DNA of 64,000 bases from Opitutales bacterium (GTDB lineage: Bacteria > Verrucomicrobiota > Verrucomicrobiia > Opitutales > T3Sed10-336). Shown piece after piece: positions 20,156 to 28,835 of this stretch (within the stretch, counting starts at the first letter, position 1; each line of letters begins with the position of its first letter). The notes below the pieces were generated by a model. The model had not been told where the DNA came from. It made no database searches and worked only from the letters and a program-made list of their open reading frames with translations. Both the position numbers and the translations under genes were made by a program. The stretch covers positions 1-64,000 of the forward strand of contig SLTG01000021.1 of NCBI GenBank assembly GCA_007130045.1, given 5' to 3'.

Positions 20156-21046
20156 ATGGCGCGTAAAATCAGCTTTCTCAACTACAAAGGGGGTGTCGGA
20201 AAAACCTCTCTGATCGTCAACCTGGCATCCTGCCTGGCCCTGGAGGGCAAGCGGGTTCTGCTCTTCGATTTCGACACCCAGTCCAATGCAAGTATTTGGC
20301 TGCTTCGCCTGGACCGCTGGAATCAGATCAACAGTTCCGGGGAAGGAGCCGTGTATTCGATTTTCAATCCGGGCAACGCCACGATCGCGGACTGCCTGGT
20401 GCGCGACGTGATCGAGAGCAAGGACGGTGAAAAGCTCATTCCAGGTCTGGATCTGGTTCCCACGACTTTTAACCTCGTCGATCTCGAAAGCGATCTGGAA
20501 AGCGGAAATCCCGAACAGCCGCCCTACTCGATCTTCCACGAACAACTCGAAGAACTGGAAGACCAATACGATTTCATCCTGTTCGATTGTCCTCCGAATA
20601 TTCTTCGAGCGTCCCAATGCGGGGTTTACAGCAGCAATGAGATCTACGTCCCTTCGAACCCCGACGCCTTGAGCCTGGTGGGCTTCACCCTCCTTGTGGA
20701 GAAACTCCAGAAGTTCCATCGGGCTTCCGCGAGCTTCCGCAAGAGCGGCATGGGCGTCCCGGCGGAAATCCGCGGCATCATTTTCAATTCGATCAAGGGG
20801 AACGTGGACATCGAGGTTCCGAAGATTCGCATGCAGCTTCGGATGAACCAGTTCCGAAGCCAGCGAAAGGTATCCCCGCAGGCAAAGATTTTCAATACAC
20901 AGATTCGCGATGCGAACATCGTGCGCCGCGCGGTGACACTCGGTTTGCCCGTGGTGCTGGTCGGAGATCAACGGAGAGAAGCCGACAGCGTCGTCACCGA
21001 CTACCAGAACCTCGCCCGGGAACTGATCGAGCACGAACCGAATTAA
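20156..21046 (+). CDS. ParA/MinD-family ATPase
   Basis: 296 residues. The deviant Walker A KGGVGKTS at ~11-18 carries the signature lysine of ParA-type ATPases; Walker A' is VLLFDFDTQSNAS and Walker B FILFDCPPN. The C-terminal helices (IFNTQIRDANIVRRAVTLGLPV) fit partition ATPases. These ATPases dimerise on ATP and position DNA, chemosensory clusters, microcompartments or other cargo. No parB or parS was seen; the partners are two unknown proteins directly downstream (20-bp and 45-bp gaps), so it is likely an orphan ParA whose adaptor is one of them rather than the chromosomal ParAB. The ATG at 20156 has no strong ribosome site. Confidence 0.88.
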   Translation: MARKISFLNYKGGVGKTSLIVNLASCLALEGKRVLLFDFDTQSNASIWLLRLDRWNQINSSGEGAVYSIFNPGNATIADCLVRDVIESKDGEKLIPGLDLVPTTFNLVDLESDLESGNPEQPPYSIFHEQLEELEDQYDFILFDCPPNILRASQCGVYSSNEIYVPSNPDALSLVGFTLLVEKLQKFHRASASFRKSGMGVPAEIRGIIFNSIKGNVDIEVPKIRMQLRMNQFRSQRKVSPQAKIFNTQIRDANIVRRAVTLGLPVVLVGDQRREADSVVTDYQNLARELIEHEPN

Positions 21047-21066
21047 TCCTTTCGCTCATACTTGCC

Positions 21067-22101
21067 ATGCCGGAATCAGAAGACAACAAACAGGAAAAAT
21101 ATACCTCGGCTCGCTGGGATAAACTCCGGGCCAGTTTCCAGAGTTCCATGCTCGTCGACACACGGCTCTCCAGTCTCGCCGAAAGTCTGGATACGGAGAA
21201 ATGGCCGATGTCGGGGAAGGACGAAACGCCCGCCAAGTACATTGACCTGTCTTTCGAGGAATTGAGCGAGAGCGAGGAGATGCTCGACCGCCCGGAACGG
21301 ATCAGGCTCCTGATGGACATCCTCGAAGGAACCCTCGCGTTCGATGATCCGTTTGGCGAGATGGTACAGCACGAGGAATCGCAGGCCGACGACGACAACG
21401 ATGTCATCAAGAATCTCCGCCGTCTGCAGATCTCCCCGGATTTCCCCCTTTCATTGACAAACCTGTCGAGGGAGTCACGCCAGCTTTGCAGGAACCAGGA
21501 GTTGCGCACCCTGAAGGAATTCGCCGAATTCTCGCAGAACATGGCGCAACACATCGTCCTCGCCGGGGACTTCCGCAAACTCCTCAACGCACTCGCGCAC
21601 ATTGACGAAAAAACCATTGCCAACTATCTGCCGTACCGCCCGGGAAACAAAGGCCTCCACCTTCCCGAAGCAGTCGGATTCGCGGTGGGGCGGATCGAGA
21701 CCGAAGAGCGCCTCGCGCTTTACCGGCGCTGCGGCGGACGTCTCGAAGACGACGAACGAGCGTTGGCCGAACGGGTTTCACAACAGAGGATAAAGGAGCT
21801 GGAACGGGAACTCGAAGCGAAAATCGAGGAAATGTTCACCTGGTTCGCCAGAGAAAAGGAAGACCTTAAATCAATGATCCATTACGGTCAGTCGCTCGAT
21901 CGATTCTTTATGCCGATCAACGCGCCGGCCACCGAACTGATCGCTTCAAAGACGGTCGCCGGCCTGTTGAGAAAGGAAACCGGGCCGGTGCCGCGCACGG
22001 ACGCTCCAACGGGCAAATCTCCGACGGCGGATTCCGGAGAGGAGAAAGGCGGATTTCTTCAGGGAATCACCCGGTTCATACGCAGAATGCGCGACAGGTA
22101 G
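21067..22101 (+). CDS. Hypothetical protein in the ParA operon
   Basis: 344 residues, acidic and mostly helical, no signal peptide or membrane segment. An acidic patch (QADDDNDV) lies near 103-109, a long charged coiled-coil-like stretch near 220-265 (RIKELERELEAKIEEMFTWF), then a proline-rich linker and a short basic, hydrophobic C-terminal helix (GFLQGITRFIRRMRDR) that could bind DNA, membrane or ParA. It starts 20 bp after the ParA stop. No family recognised. From its place and build it is a candidate ParA partner or adaptor; this is inference only. Confidence 0.7.
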   Translation: MPESEDNKQEKYTSARWDKLRASFQSSMLVDTRLSSLAESLDTEKWPMSGKDETPAKYIDLSFEELSESEEMLDRPERIRLLMDILEGTLAFDDPFGEMVQHEESQADDDNDVIKNLRRLQISPDFPLSLTNLSRESRQLCRNQELRTLKEFAEFSQNMAQHIVLAGDFRKLLNALAHIDEKTIANYLPYRPGNKGLHLPEAVGFAVGRIETEERLALYRRCGGRLEDDERALAERVSQQRIKELERELEAKIEEMFTWFAREKEDLKSMIHYGQSLDRFFMPINAPATELIASKTVAGLLRKETGPVPRTDAPTGKSPTADSGEEKGGFLQGITRFIRRMRDR

Positions 22102-22146
22102 CCCCGAATTGCATTCGGGCTTTACCTTGTCCGATTTTCAAATACA

Positions 22147-22785
22147 ATGGCTCCCATGGAACACAGGCCACTGCCTCCATTAAGGAGAAAGCTCAGCCTT
22201 CCCAGTCTCGAAAGCTACTCGGCTGAGCTCTCACGGGAATCTCAGCGCTCGGTGGAATCCATTCGCTCGCTGATGCGCTCCTCCGCGGGCGAGGTCAAAT
22301 CGTTTGACCAGGCGAACCTCGAGGAGCTTCAAGCGTCGTTGCTCGAACTTGAAGAAACCCTGGACGAACGGGAAAGGGCGCTCCAGGAAGCGGAAGCGCG
22401 GCTGGAGGAGAAAAAACGCGACATCTGGGAGACGGAAGCACTCATCAGCGCCAGGGAAAACCTCCTGTTAAGCAACGCACAGAACGCGTCCAAGGACAAG
22501 GGAGGACTCACCCCGGAGGCGAAAAAAGCCCTCGAAGACTGGCAGGCGGAACTGGACAAACAGGAAAAGGCGCTTCAGCAAGCCAAGGCATCGTTGAAAG
22601 AACGCGAGGCGTTCCTGGACAGCAGTGAAAACACTCTCATGGACAAGTTCCAGCAGCAGCAGGAAGAGGAAACCCAATTGGAACAGTTGAAAGAAGAGCT
22701 CGAATTGCGCCGTAAGGAGCTTGATCAAAAGGAAAAAATGCTCACCGAAAAGGAGAAAGCCGGTTACCCGGGCGGCGGCGAATAA
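22147..22785 (+). CDS. Coiled-coil hypothetical protein, ParA operon
   Basis: 212 residues. Residues ~55-205 are almost entirely heptad-patterned and Glu/Lys/Gln-rich (ELEETLDERERALQEAEARL, KLDQKEKMLTEKEK-like ends), so it is a long parallel or antiparallel coiled coil. The N-terminal ~50 residues are basic and Ser-rich. The start may be the ATG at 22147 or the one at 22156; neither has a clear ribosome site. No enzyme motif. It is third in the ParA operon and ends 3 bp from the stop of the convergent rpiB gene. Likely a filament or scaffold partner; function unknown. Confidence 0.72.
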   Translation: MAPMEHRPLPPLRRKLSLPSLESYSAELSRESQRSVESIRSLMRSSAGEVKSFDQANLEELQASLLELEETLDERERALQEAEARLEEKKRDIWETEALISARENLLLSNAQNASKDKGGLTPEAKKALEDWQAELDKQEKALQQAKASLKEREAFLDSSENTLMDKFQQQQEEETQLEQLKEELELRRKELDQKEKMLTEKEKAGYPGGGE

Positions 22786-22788
22786 GCC

Positions 22789-23220
22789 CTACCGCCCGTC
22801 GATCATTCGGATCCGGCGCTCGTGGCGCCCTCCTTCAAATTCGGTCGCGAGCCAGGCATCCACGACCTTCATCACGGTTTCGCGGTCAATGACCCGTTCT
22901 CCCAGCGACAGAACGTTTCCGTCGTTGTGCATTCGGTTGAGCCGCGCCACTTCCTCGTTCCAGCAAAGGCCGCAACGAATGCCGGGAATCCGGTTCGCGA
23001 CGATCGCCTCGCCGTTGCCCGACCCGCCGAGCACGATACCGCGATCGTATTCCCCCGCAGCCACCGCTTCGGCCACCGGACGGACATAGACCGGATAGTC
23101 CACCGGTTCGGCCGAATAGGTCCCGAAATCCTTCACCTCGATTCCCTGATTCTCGAGGTGCTTCCTGATTATCTCCTTGTACGTGAATCCGGCGTGATCC
23201 GAACCGATGGCAATCTTCAT
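22789..23220 (-). CDS. rpiB: Ribose-5-phosphate isomerase B
   Basis: 143 residues from the ATG at 23220 (MKIAIGSDHAGF); the track start four codons earlier is possible. The GSDHAG phosphate/sugar loop, YPVYVRPVAEAV, and RCGLCWNEEVARLNRMHNDGNVL are RpiB hallmarks. The position of the catalytic Cys in the Escherichia coli enzyme is occupied by GGSGNGE, as in the Mycobacterium-type RpiB, where a glutamate acts as the base. It interconverts ribose 5-phosphate and ribulose 5-phosphate in the pentose phosphate pathway. Tail-to-tail with the ParA operon. A second, different RpiB-like protein is encoded at 61307. Confidence 0.92.
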   Translation of the reverse strand: MKIAIGSDHAGFTYKEIIRKHLENQGIEVKDFGTYSAEPVDYPVYVRPVAEAVAAGEYDRGIVLGGSGNGEAIVANRIPGIRCGLCWNEEVARLNRMHNDGNVLSLGERVIDRETVMKVVDAWLATEFEGGRHERRIRMIDGR

Positions 23221-23272
23221 AAGGAAGCCCATTAGAAACGATTACCCGGGCGCGCCAAGCAGAAAAAATTCC

Positions 23273-23434
23273 TCACCCCTGCAGCGGCGGATAATCGGTT
23301 TCCGCCTCGAAGAGTTCCAACGTCATCTTCCGTATCTCCGCGGGCGAACAGACCGTCGCGGCAAGCGGTTCAAACTTCGGCCGCCCGGTCGCGTAAAATT
23401 CCTTCCCACCCCGAGAAACGGCACGTCCGTCCAA
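23273..23434 (-). other. Short open frame, coding-like remnant or tiny gene
   Basis: On the minus strand an open frame ends with a TGA at 23273-23275 and reads in protein-like fashion, for example EFYATGRPKFEPLAATV and later ELFEAETDYPPLQG. The only start in frame is a TTG at 23434; a stop lies ~25 bp further up. It could be the C-terminal relic of a longer gene or a ~53-residue gene; I do not recognise the family. It sits upstream of rpiB and back-to-back with the thiolase relic, so this 540-bp stretch looks like a patch of gene decay. Confidence 0.3.
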
Positions 23435-23476
23435 CCTGAAGGCCCGGTGTACGCGGCATCATCCCGCTCTCACGGG

Positions 23477-23690
23477 CCTGTAATCGACGATAACGGTCCC
23501 AGGGAGGAACAATCCGAGAAGGCCCTCGCCAAACTTCGTCCCGTCTTCGACCGGGAATTCGGGACGATAACCGCGGGCAACGCCTCGCACATTCCTTCGC
23601 GAATTGGCCCGCCGCAAGGGCCGGCGCGCGCTGGTTTCCCTGTGCGTCGGCGGAGGTCAGGGAGCCGCGCTCTGGCTGGAAAGGAGCTGA
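23477..23690 (+). pseudogene. Thiolase (acetyl-CoA acyltransferase) relic, deleted and frameshifted
   Basis: Frame 1 from ~23480 reads IDDNGPR then EKALAKLRPVFDREFGTITAGNAS, which is the mid-part of FadA/FadI-type thiolases. The next ~100 residues of a normal thiolase are missing. From ~23595 another frame gives ELARRKGRRALVSLCVGGGQ and GAALWLERS, then a stop: the exact thiolase C-terminus with its CVGGGQG catalytic loop. The N-terminal half is also gone. It stands 76 bp before the fadJ-like gene, the usual fadIJ/fadAB partner order, so this is the decayed thiolase of that operon. It cannot encode an active enzyme. Confidence 0.72.
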
Positions 23691-23766
23691 TTCACCGCAC
23701 GATTACAACCGCATTCGGTATTTCAGCCTGAATCATTCGTGAATAATCCAGGATTCCAGGAACGTC

Positions 23767-26130
23767 ATGAAGGATAAAAACAACGAGCAGCCGGCCGCAA
23801 GCGCCGAAACCGCGAACGCGGCTCCCGAACCGACCCGATTCCGGCTGGAACGCCGGGAGGACGGGATCTGTATCGTCACTTTCGACCGTCCGGGTTCATC
23901 GGCCAACCTGCTCGACCGAACGGTCTTCAAAGAGCTCGGCCAGGTTCTCGACACCCTTGGGGAAGACCGGGCGGTTCGCGGACTGGTATTCGCCACGGCC
24001 AAACCGTCGATCTTTATCGCGGGGGCCGACCTGAACGCGCTCTCCGAAGGCGTCCCCCGGGAGGAAGTCGAACGGTTGGTTGACGAGGGGCAGAGCGTGA
24101 TGAATCGCATCGCCGGATTTCCGAAGGCCACGGCGGCCGCGATTCACGGGGCCTGCGCGGGCGGCGGCTTCGAACTCGCCCTCGCGTGCGACTGGCGCGT
24201 CGCCTCCGACGACCGCTCCACCCGAATCGGTCTGCCCGAAACGCAACTCGGCCTGATTCCGGCCTGGGGCGGCTGCACCCGCCTCACCCGGCTCGCCGGC
24301 CCCGCCTCCGCGGCCGACCTCATTCTGAACGGAAAGCTCCTCCCGGCGACGCAGGCTGCCGCGCGGGGGTTGATCGACGCCGTGTGTCCAAAGGAACACC
24401 TGATCAGCCTGGCCATCCGCAAGGTCCGCTCGGGCAGGAATCGAGCCGCCCTCCGCCCGGACGAACTCCTGCGCAGAGCGCAGGCGCCGGTCGTGAAAAT
24501 CGTGGCGCGACGGAAACTCCGGCGCCGCGGCGGCGGACATTACCCGGCGCCCGCCCTGGCGCTTTCCGTAATCACCGACGGCGCCCTTCGCTCGAAACAG
24601 GAAAGTTTCCGACTTGAGAAGGAAGCGATCGCCCAGGCGGCGCTGACCGATGTATCCAAAAACTTGATCCGAATATTCCTTCTCCGCGAAAAGGCGTCGA
24701 AAAAGACGGGCAAAGCCGCAGTGCCGTCGCGAATGGCGGTCATCGGCGCGGGCGTGATGGGATCCGGGATCGCCCATTGGTTTTCCTCCCGCGGATCGCG
24801 CGTGCTCCTCAACGACATCGGTCCCGACGAGGTCGACCGGGGAATGGCTGCCGTCGTGCGGCTCTACAGGAAGGGAGTCCAGCGGAGAATCTTTACCGAT
24901 AACGAAATGCGCAGAGCGCTCGACCGGATCTCCCCAACGGCCGACCCGGCGCCTCTGACCCATACCGAACTCGTTATTGAGGCGGCGATGGAGGATCTGT
25001 CCGTAAAAAAGGATCTTTTCCGGCAGCTCGAAGCCCGCGCCGGACCGGATACGATCCTCGCGACCAATACTTCCGCCCTTTCAATCGCCGGGATCGCCTC
25101 GGCGTGCCAACGCCCGGAACGGGTGATCGGGATTCATTTCTTCAATCCGGTTCATCGGATGCCCCTGGTGGAAGTCGTGCCGGGAGAGAAGACCGATCCC
25201 GGCATCACGGACACAGTCCTCGACATCGTGAGAAGCGCCGGGAAAGTTCCGGTCGTGGTTGGAGACAATCCGGGGTTCCTCGTCAATCGGATTCTGATGC
25301 CGTACCTGGTGGAGGCCGTCCTTCTGTTTGAAGAAGGAATTCCGGTAAGCGGGATCGACGCGGCGATGACGGGCTTCGGCATGCCGATGGGACCGCTCAG
25401 GCTCCTCGACGAGGTGGGAATCGACGTTGCGGGTCACGTGGCGAAAACCCTCGCCGACGCCTACCCGGACCGGATGCAGACGCCGGCCACACTGGATACG
25501 CTTATTGAGAAAAAACGCTTCGGAAAGAAGGCCGGAACCGGATTCTACGACCACACCGGCCGGCACGCGAAACCCAGCCGCGAAACCGGGCGGCTGCAAC
25601 GGGTCCGTCACGGCGAAAACCTTTCCAGGGAAGCGATCGTCGAGCGGCTCGGCTTTGCCCTCATCAACGAGGCCGCCCGCTGCATCGACGATCCGCCCCC
25701 GGGCGCAAGGTTTCCCTCCGCCGGATCGCCCGGGGACGTCGACCTGGCGATGGTCCTGGGCACGGGCTTCGCCCCGTTTCGCGGCGGACCGTTGAGGTAC
25801 GCGGATTCGCTCGGGATCGGCGCGATCGTCTCGCGCATGCGGACTCTCGAGAAATCGGCGGGTGAACGCTTCGCTCCCTGCGGCCTCCTCGTGCCGCGGG
25901 AAAATATTCTGCTGGAGGAAGGGAAAGGGCTGAAGGTCGCCCTGACCACTCTCAATACCGGTCGTCTTACCCTGCCGGCCGCCTGCGCCGGCCTCTCCAA
26001 GCGGTGCCTGGAGATCACGCGGAAGTGGGCCTCCGAACAAATGCTCGCTGCGAGCGCGAAACCGACCCGTCTCACGGCGCCGGTACCGCCTGACGCAGGA
26101 CGTAATGAAAGGCGACTACCGCTGGATTGA
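23767..26130 (+). CDS. fadJ: Fatty-acid oxidation multifunctional enzyme (enoyl-CoA hydratase / 3-hydroxyacyl-CoA dehydrogenase)
   Basis: 787 residues. The N-terminal crotonase domain (~20-215) has the [10 protein letters not shown] oxyanion region and both hydratase glutamates ([10 protein letters not shown] ~134, GLPETQLGL ~157). The dehydrogenase domain starts with the Rossmann motif [14 protein letters not shown] (~323), followed by ATNTSALSI, the catalytic His in [14 protein letters not shown], and [10 protein letters not shown]. The C-terminal dehydrogenase repeat ends with [17 protein letters not shown]. It performs the second and third steps of beta-oxidation in the cytoplasm. Its thiolase partner upstream is a relic, so it must rely on another thiolase. 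It is intact throughout. fadB is the alternative name; operon position fits fadJ. Confidence 0.92.
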   Translation: MKDKNNEQPAASAETANAAPEPTRFRLERREDGICIVTFDRPGSSANLLDRTVFKELGQVLDTLGEDRAVRGLVFATAKPSIFIAGADLNALSEGVPREEVERLVDEGQSVMNRIAGFPKATAAAIHGACAGGGFELALACDWRVASDDRSTRIGLPETQLGLIPAWGGCTRLTRLAGPASAADLILNGKLLPATQAAARGLIDAVCPKEHLISLAIRKVRSGRNRAALRPDELLRRAQAPVVKIVARRKLRRRGGGHYPAPALALSVITDGALRSKQESFRLEKEAIAQAALTDVSKNLIRIFLLREKASKKTGKAAVPSRMAVIGAGVMGSGIAHWFSSRGSRVLLNDIGPDEVDRGMAAVVRLYRKGVQRRIFTDNEMRRALDRISPTADPAPLTHTELVIEAAMEDLSVKKDLFRQLEARAGPDTILATNTSALSIAGIASACQRPERVIGIHFFNPVHRMPLVEVVPGEKTDPGITDTVLDIVRSAGKVPVVVGDNPGFLVNRILMPYLVEAVLLFEEGIPVSGIDAAMTGFGMPMGPLRLLDEVGIDVAGHVAKTLADAYPDRMQTPATLDTLIEKKRFGKKAGTGFYDHTGRHAKPSRETGRLQRVRHGENLSREAIVERLGFALINEAARCIDDPPPGARFPSAGSPGDVDLAMVLGTGFAPFRGGPLRYADSLGIGAIVSRMRTLEKSAGERFAPCGLLVPRENILLEEGKGLKVALTTLNTGRLTLPAACAGLSKRCLEITRKWASEQMLAASAKPTRLTAPVPPDAGRNERRLPLD

Positions 26131-26211
26131 AGATGGAATTCTTGGCGACGGATGAAGCCGCGTCCGGCCGGCCTTTCTCCCGGAAGGCGAGCCGGACCCC
26201 TGCACCAACTC

Positions 26212-27468
26212 CTATAACCTGTTTTTCCTCGATATAATTTCGCCGGATGACAGAACGATCTCGGCGGTCCATTCCCCTCTCATGTCTTCTACCAATACCG
26301 GATCCTGTCTCCAGTTATTGATCCAGAATACTGAAAAAGGTTCATCATAACAGGTATATATCAATTCATCATTTCTATAGAAATTCACATAGTTTATTGT
26401 CTCAGGATATAGGCTTGAAACCCTTAACCACCTCTTTCCTTCATATTCCATCCCAGGCTCAAATCCATGAAAATAAAACTGCTCTTCCCTGGGTATTTCG
26501 TCTAATTTTATCCCTATTCCCTGTGCCATTCTATGTGCGAAAAACCTGTCCTCGCCGTCCAGCACTCCCCATTTCACCGGAGGTTCTTGTTTTGTCATAT
26601 TATTATAATACCCCCATGATGCATGCAGATTAAATGACACCTCCATGTTCCCGATTGCCTGGGAATCTTCATTGCAAACCACAGGTTTACCCGGAGAAAT
26701 TTCCCGTACCTTCTTAATTAAATTATAAAATTTCTGCCTGCTACAATTATTGCCATGAATCAATATTACATCCGAAGCCCTTGTTACCTGCTCATTATAG
26801 CGACCTCCGGTGAGACTACAACCCACCGGCATCCCGCCGGATGCTTCTCTTGCAATGTTTATCAAAACCGCCATCCCCTCATCTTCCATTGCTATTGGAT
26901 GTGATCTAAATGCGTTATGTTCATTAGCAATTTCGATAATAACATTTGTACATTTTTGATCTTTTAGATATTTTGAAGCAGTTTTTACCGAGTTTACGAC
27001 AGCAGTGGCATCTTTTATTCGACTGATCTGCATATGATAAAAGTAGCTAACGATAACTACCATACCTTTTTCGTCGGCTGCTCTGATAATTCGTCCCAAT
27101 CTGTCCAAGTATTTACTATCAATACTTAACCCATCATCGCTGAACGGGTTATTATTAATGGTGTCATTGCTAATGGTAAAGCACGGCCCCCCACCCTGTA
27201 AACCTACTGTAAATGCCCGTAAGCCATACGAATACCATTCATCCAGTGATGCTATTAAATTATCTGTGTTCTTATCCGGGTCATACTTTTTTACGCCAAA
27301 TCGATTAAACCTGGAAATATCTTCTTTTTCATCAAATATTCCCTGTATGAATCTAGCGTTCATCAATAACCCATGAGACTGCTCTTTACTCCCGATAATT
27401 TCAGAATATGTCTTCTTCCCGTTAACAAGAAAATCCTCACCCTGTATTGATAAAACCGTTTTTCCCAT
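26212..27468 (-). CDS. GH5-like (beta/alpha)8 glycosidase, AT-rich gene
   Basis: 418 residues from the ATG at 27468 (MGKTVLSIQG), with AAGGGAG 10 nt upstream; the track ATG three codons earlier lies too close to this site. The fold looks like a TIM-barrel glycosidase: IIEIANEHN (general acid Glu in an NEH motif, ~180) and PVVCNEDSQ (candidate nucleophile Glu, ~272) are spaced as in clan GH-A, with a beta-rich C-terminal domain from ~350. No signal peptide. Base composition is clearly lower in GC than both neighbours, with AT-rich codons, suggesting transfer. It is a lone gene; substrate unknown. A member of a GH5-like uncharacterised family seems most likely. Confidence 0.7.
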   Translation of the reverse strand: MGKTVLSIQGEDFLVNGKKTYSEIIGSKEQSHGLLMNARFIQGIFDEKEDISRFNRFGVKKYDPDKNTDNLIASLDEWYSYGLRAFTVGLQGGGPCFTISNDTINNNPFSDDGLSIDSKYLDRLGRIIRAADEKGMVVIVSYFYHMQISRIKDATAVVNSVKTASKYLKDQKCTNVIIEIANEHNAFRSHPIAMEDEGMAVLINIAREASGGMPVGCSLTGGRYNEQVTRASDVILIHGNNCSRQKFYNLIKKVREISPGKPVVCNEDSQAIGNMEVSFNLHASWGYYNNMTKQEPPVKWGVLDGEDRFFAHRMAQGIGIKLDEIPREEQFYFHGFEPGMEYEGKRWLRVSSLYPETINYVNFYRNDELIYTCYDEPFSVFWINNWRQDPVLVEDMRGEWTAEIVLSSGEIISRKNRL

Positions 27469-27537
27469 AATATTCATTCTCCCTTAATTAATATCATCTG
27501 TGAATTTTGCACTATTAAATTGATATAATAGTGACGA

Positions 27538-27599
27538 GAAATCGCTTTTCCGGCTGCGCGGACACGAGCCCGCTAAACCGACCTGAAAAAGCGCTTTCA
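27538..27599. repeat. 62-bp hairpin element, copy B (REP-like)
   Basis: Starts GAAATCGCTTTTCCGG and ends CTGAAAAAGCGCTTTCA; the ends form near-perfect inverted repeats. Partner of copy A at 16116. It lies in the ~300-bp spacer between the AT-rich glycosidase gene and pilT, 70 bp upstream of the former's start on the opposite side of an AT-rich promoter-like patch (TATAATAGTG). The rest of this spacer holds no supported gene. Confidence 0.6.
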
Positions 27600-27776
27600 C
27601 CGGAAGGATGGTGGCAGAAGCAGCAATGATGCGTCAAGACCCCGTTTTGACAATTGGCAACCAATCATGATTCTGCCGGCGGTATTTATAAGTTGCAAAG
27701 GCGATTACCATTAGCTTGAAGACGGGATACCTGTGCGCGGGGAGGACCAATCGAACCTGTAATCGCGCGGAAAGAG

Positions 27777-28832
27777 TCAGCGCTTCAGCATATTTGCAAA
27801 CGCATCCTTGTCGGAGGCTTTCATGTACGCTTCCTCGTTCGAAATCTTCCCGGCTTCGAGGCATTGTTTGATGGAGCTGTCCATGAGGCGCATGCCCCGG
27901 GACGAGCTGCTTTCAATGATGCTCCTGATGTCGCTGATTCGGCCGGTTCGGATCGTATTGGGGAGCGCTTCGTGCTTGAGAAGAATCTCGTGCACGGCGA
28001 TTCGACCCTTCGGGACGCGTTTGCAGAGCAGTTGTGAAACGACACAGGCGAGACTGTTGGCCAGCATGACGCGGATCTGCGCCTGCTCGTCCGCCGGAAA
28101 GGCGTCGATGATCCGGTCGACCGTCTTGGGGGCGTTGTTGGTGTGCAGCGTACCGATGACCAACATTCCCATCGAAGAGCAGTTGAGCGCCAGCTTGATC
28201 GTTTCAAGGTCGCGCATTTCTCCCACGAGCACAATGTCGGGGTCCGCGCGCATCGCTCCGCGTAACGCGTTGCCAAAGGAGGCGGTGTGGGATCCGACCT
28301 CGCGGTGAACGATCACACTGCGTTTGTTGGGATGCACGAACTCGATCGGATCCTCGATGGTGATAATGTGTTTTTGAAAATTCTCGTTGATGTGGTCGAT
28401 CATCGCGGCGAGCGTCGTCGATTTGCCGCTCCCGGTGGGACCGGTGACAAGCACAAGCCCCTCGTTGTAGGCGCAAACCTCCCGCAGGACGTCGGGCAAT
28501 CCCAGTTTGTCGAAGGAGAGGATTTCGGCGGGAATCTGGCGGAAGACGGCGGCCTTGCCCCAGTGGTTGTAGAGATAACTTCCGCGAAATCGCGCCAGCC
28601 CGGGAATCTCGTAGGCGAAGTCCAGGTCCTGCCGGGCAAGATAATCGTTCCAGCGGTCGTCCGGACAGATTTCCCGCAGGAGCGCGGTCATCTCATCGGC
28701 GGAGACCGCCGTTTCATATAGGGGACGGATCGCGCCCGAGGCGCGGATTTTCGGAGGCGAGCCAATGGTGAGGTGAAGGTCGGAGCCGTCCGCATCCAGC
28801 ATTGCCCGCAGGTATTCATCGATTCTGGCCAT
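27777..28832 (-). CDS. pilT: PilT-family twitching motility ATPase (second of pair)
   Basis: 351 residues, normal for PilT. The N-terminal PAS-like domain (GSDLHLTIGSPPKIRASG) is followed by Walker A GPTGSGKSTTL, the Asp box IITIEDPIEFVH, Walker B ADPDIVLVGEMRDLETI, and the His box VIGTLHTNNAPKTVDRIIDAFP. The C-terminal segment HEALPNTIRTGRISDI replaces the classic AIRNLIRE motif. It is a hexameric inner-membrane-associated ATPase that powers retraction of type IV pili. It starts 3 bp after the stop of the other PilT-like gene, so the two are one operon. It could be the PilU-like member; pilT/pilU roles cannot be settled by eye. Confidence 0.9.
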   Translation of the reverse strand: MARIDEYLRAMLDADGSDLHLTIGSPPKIRASGAIRPLYETAVSADEMTALLREICPDDRWNDYLARQDLDFAYEIPGLARFRGSYLYNHWGKAAVFRQIPAEILSFDKLGLPDVLREVCAYNEGLVLVTGPTGSGKSTTLAAMIDHINENFQKHIITIEDPIEFVHPNKRSVIVHREVGSHTASFGNALRGAMRADPDIVLVGEMRDLETIKLALNCSSMGMLVIGTLHTNNAPKTVDRIIDAFPADEQAQIRVMLANSLACVVSQLLCKRVPKGRIAVHEILLKHEALPNTIRTGRISDIRSIIESSSSRGMRLMDSSIKQCLEAGKISNEEAYMKASDKDAFANMLKR

Positions 28833-28835
28833 GAT

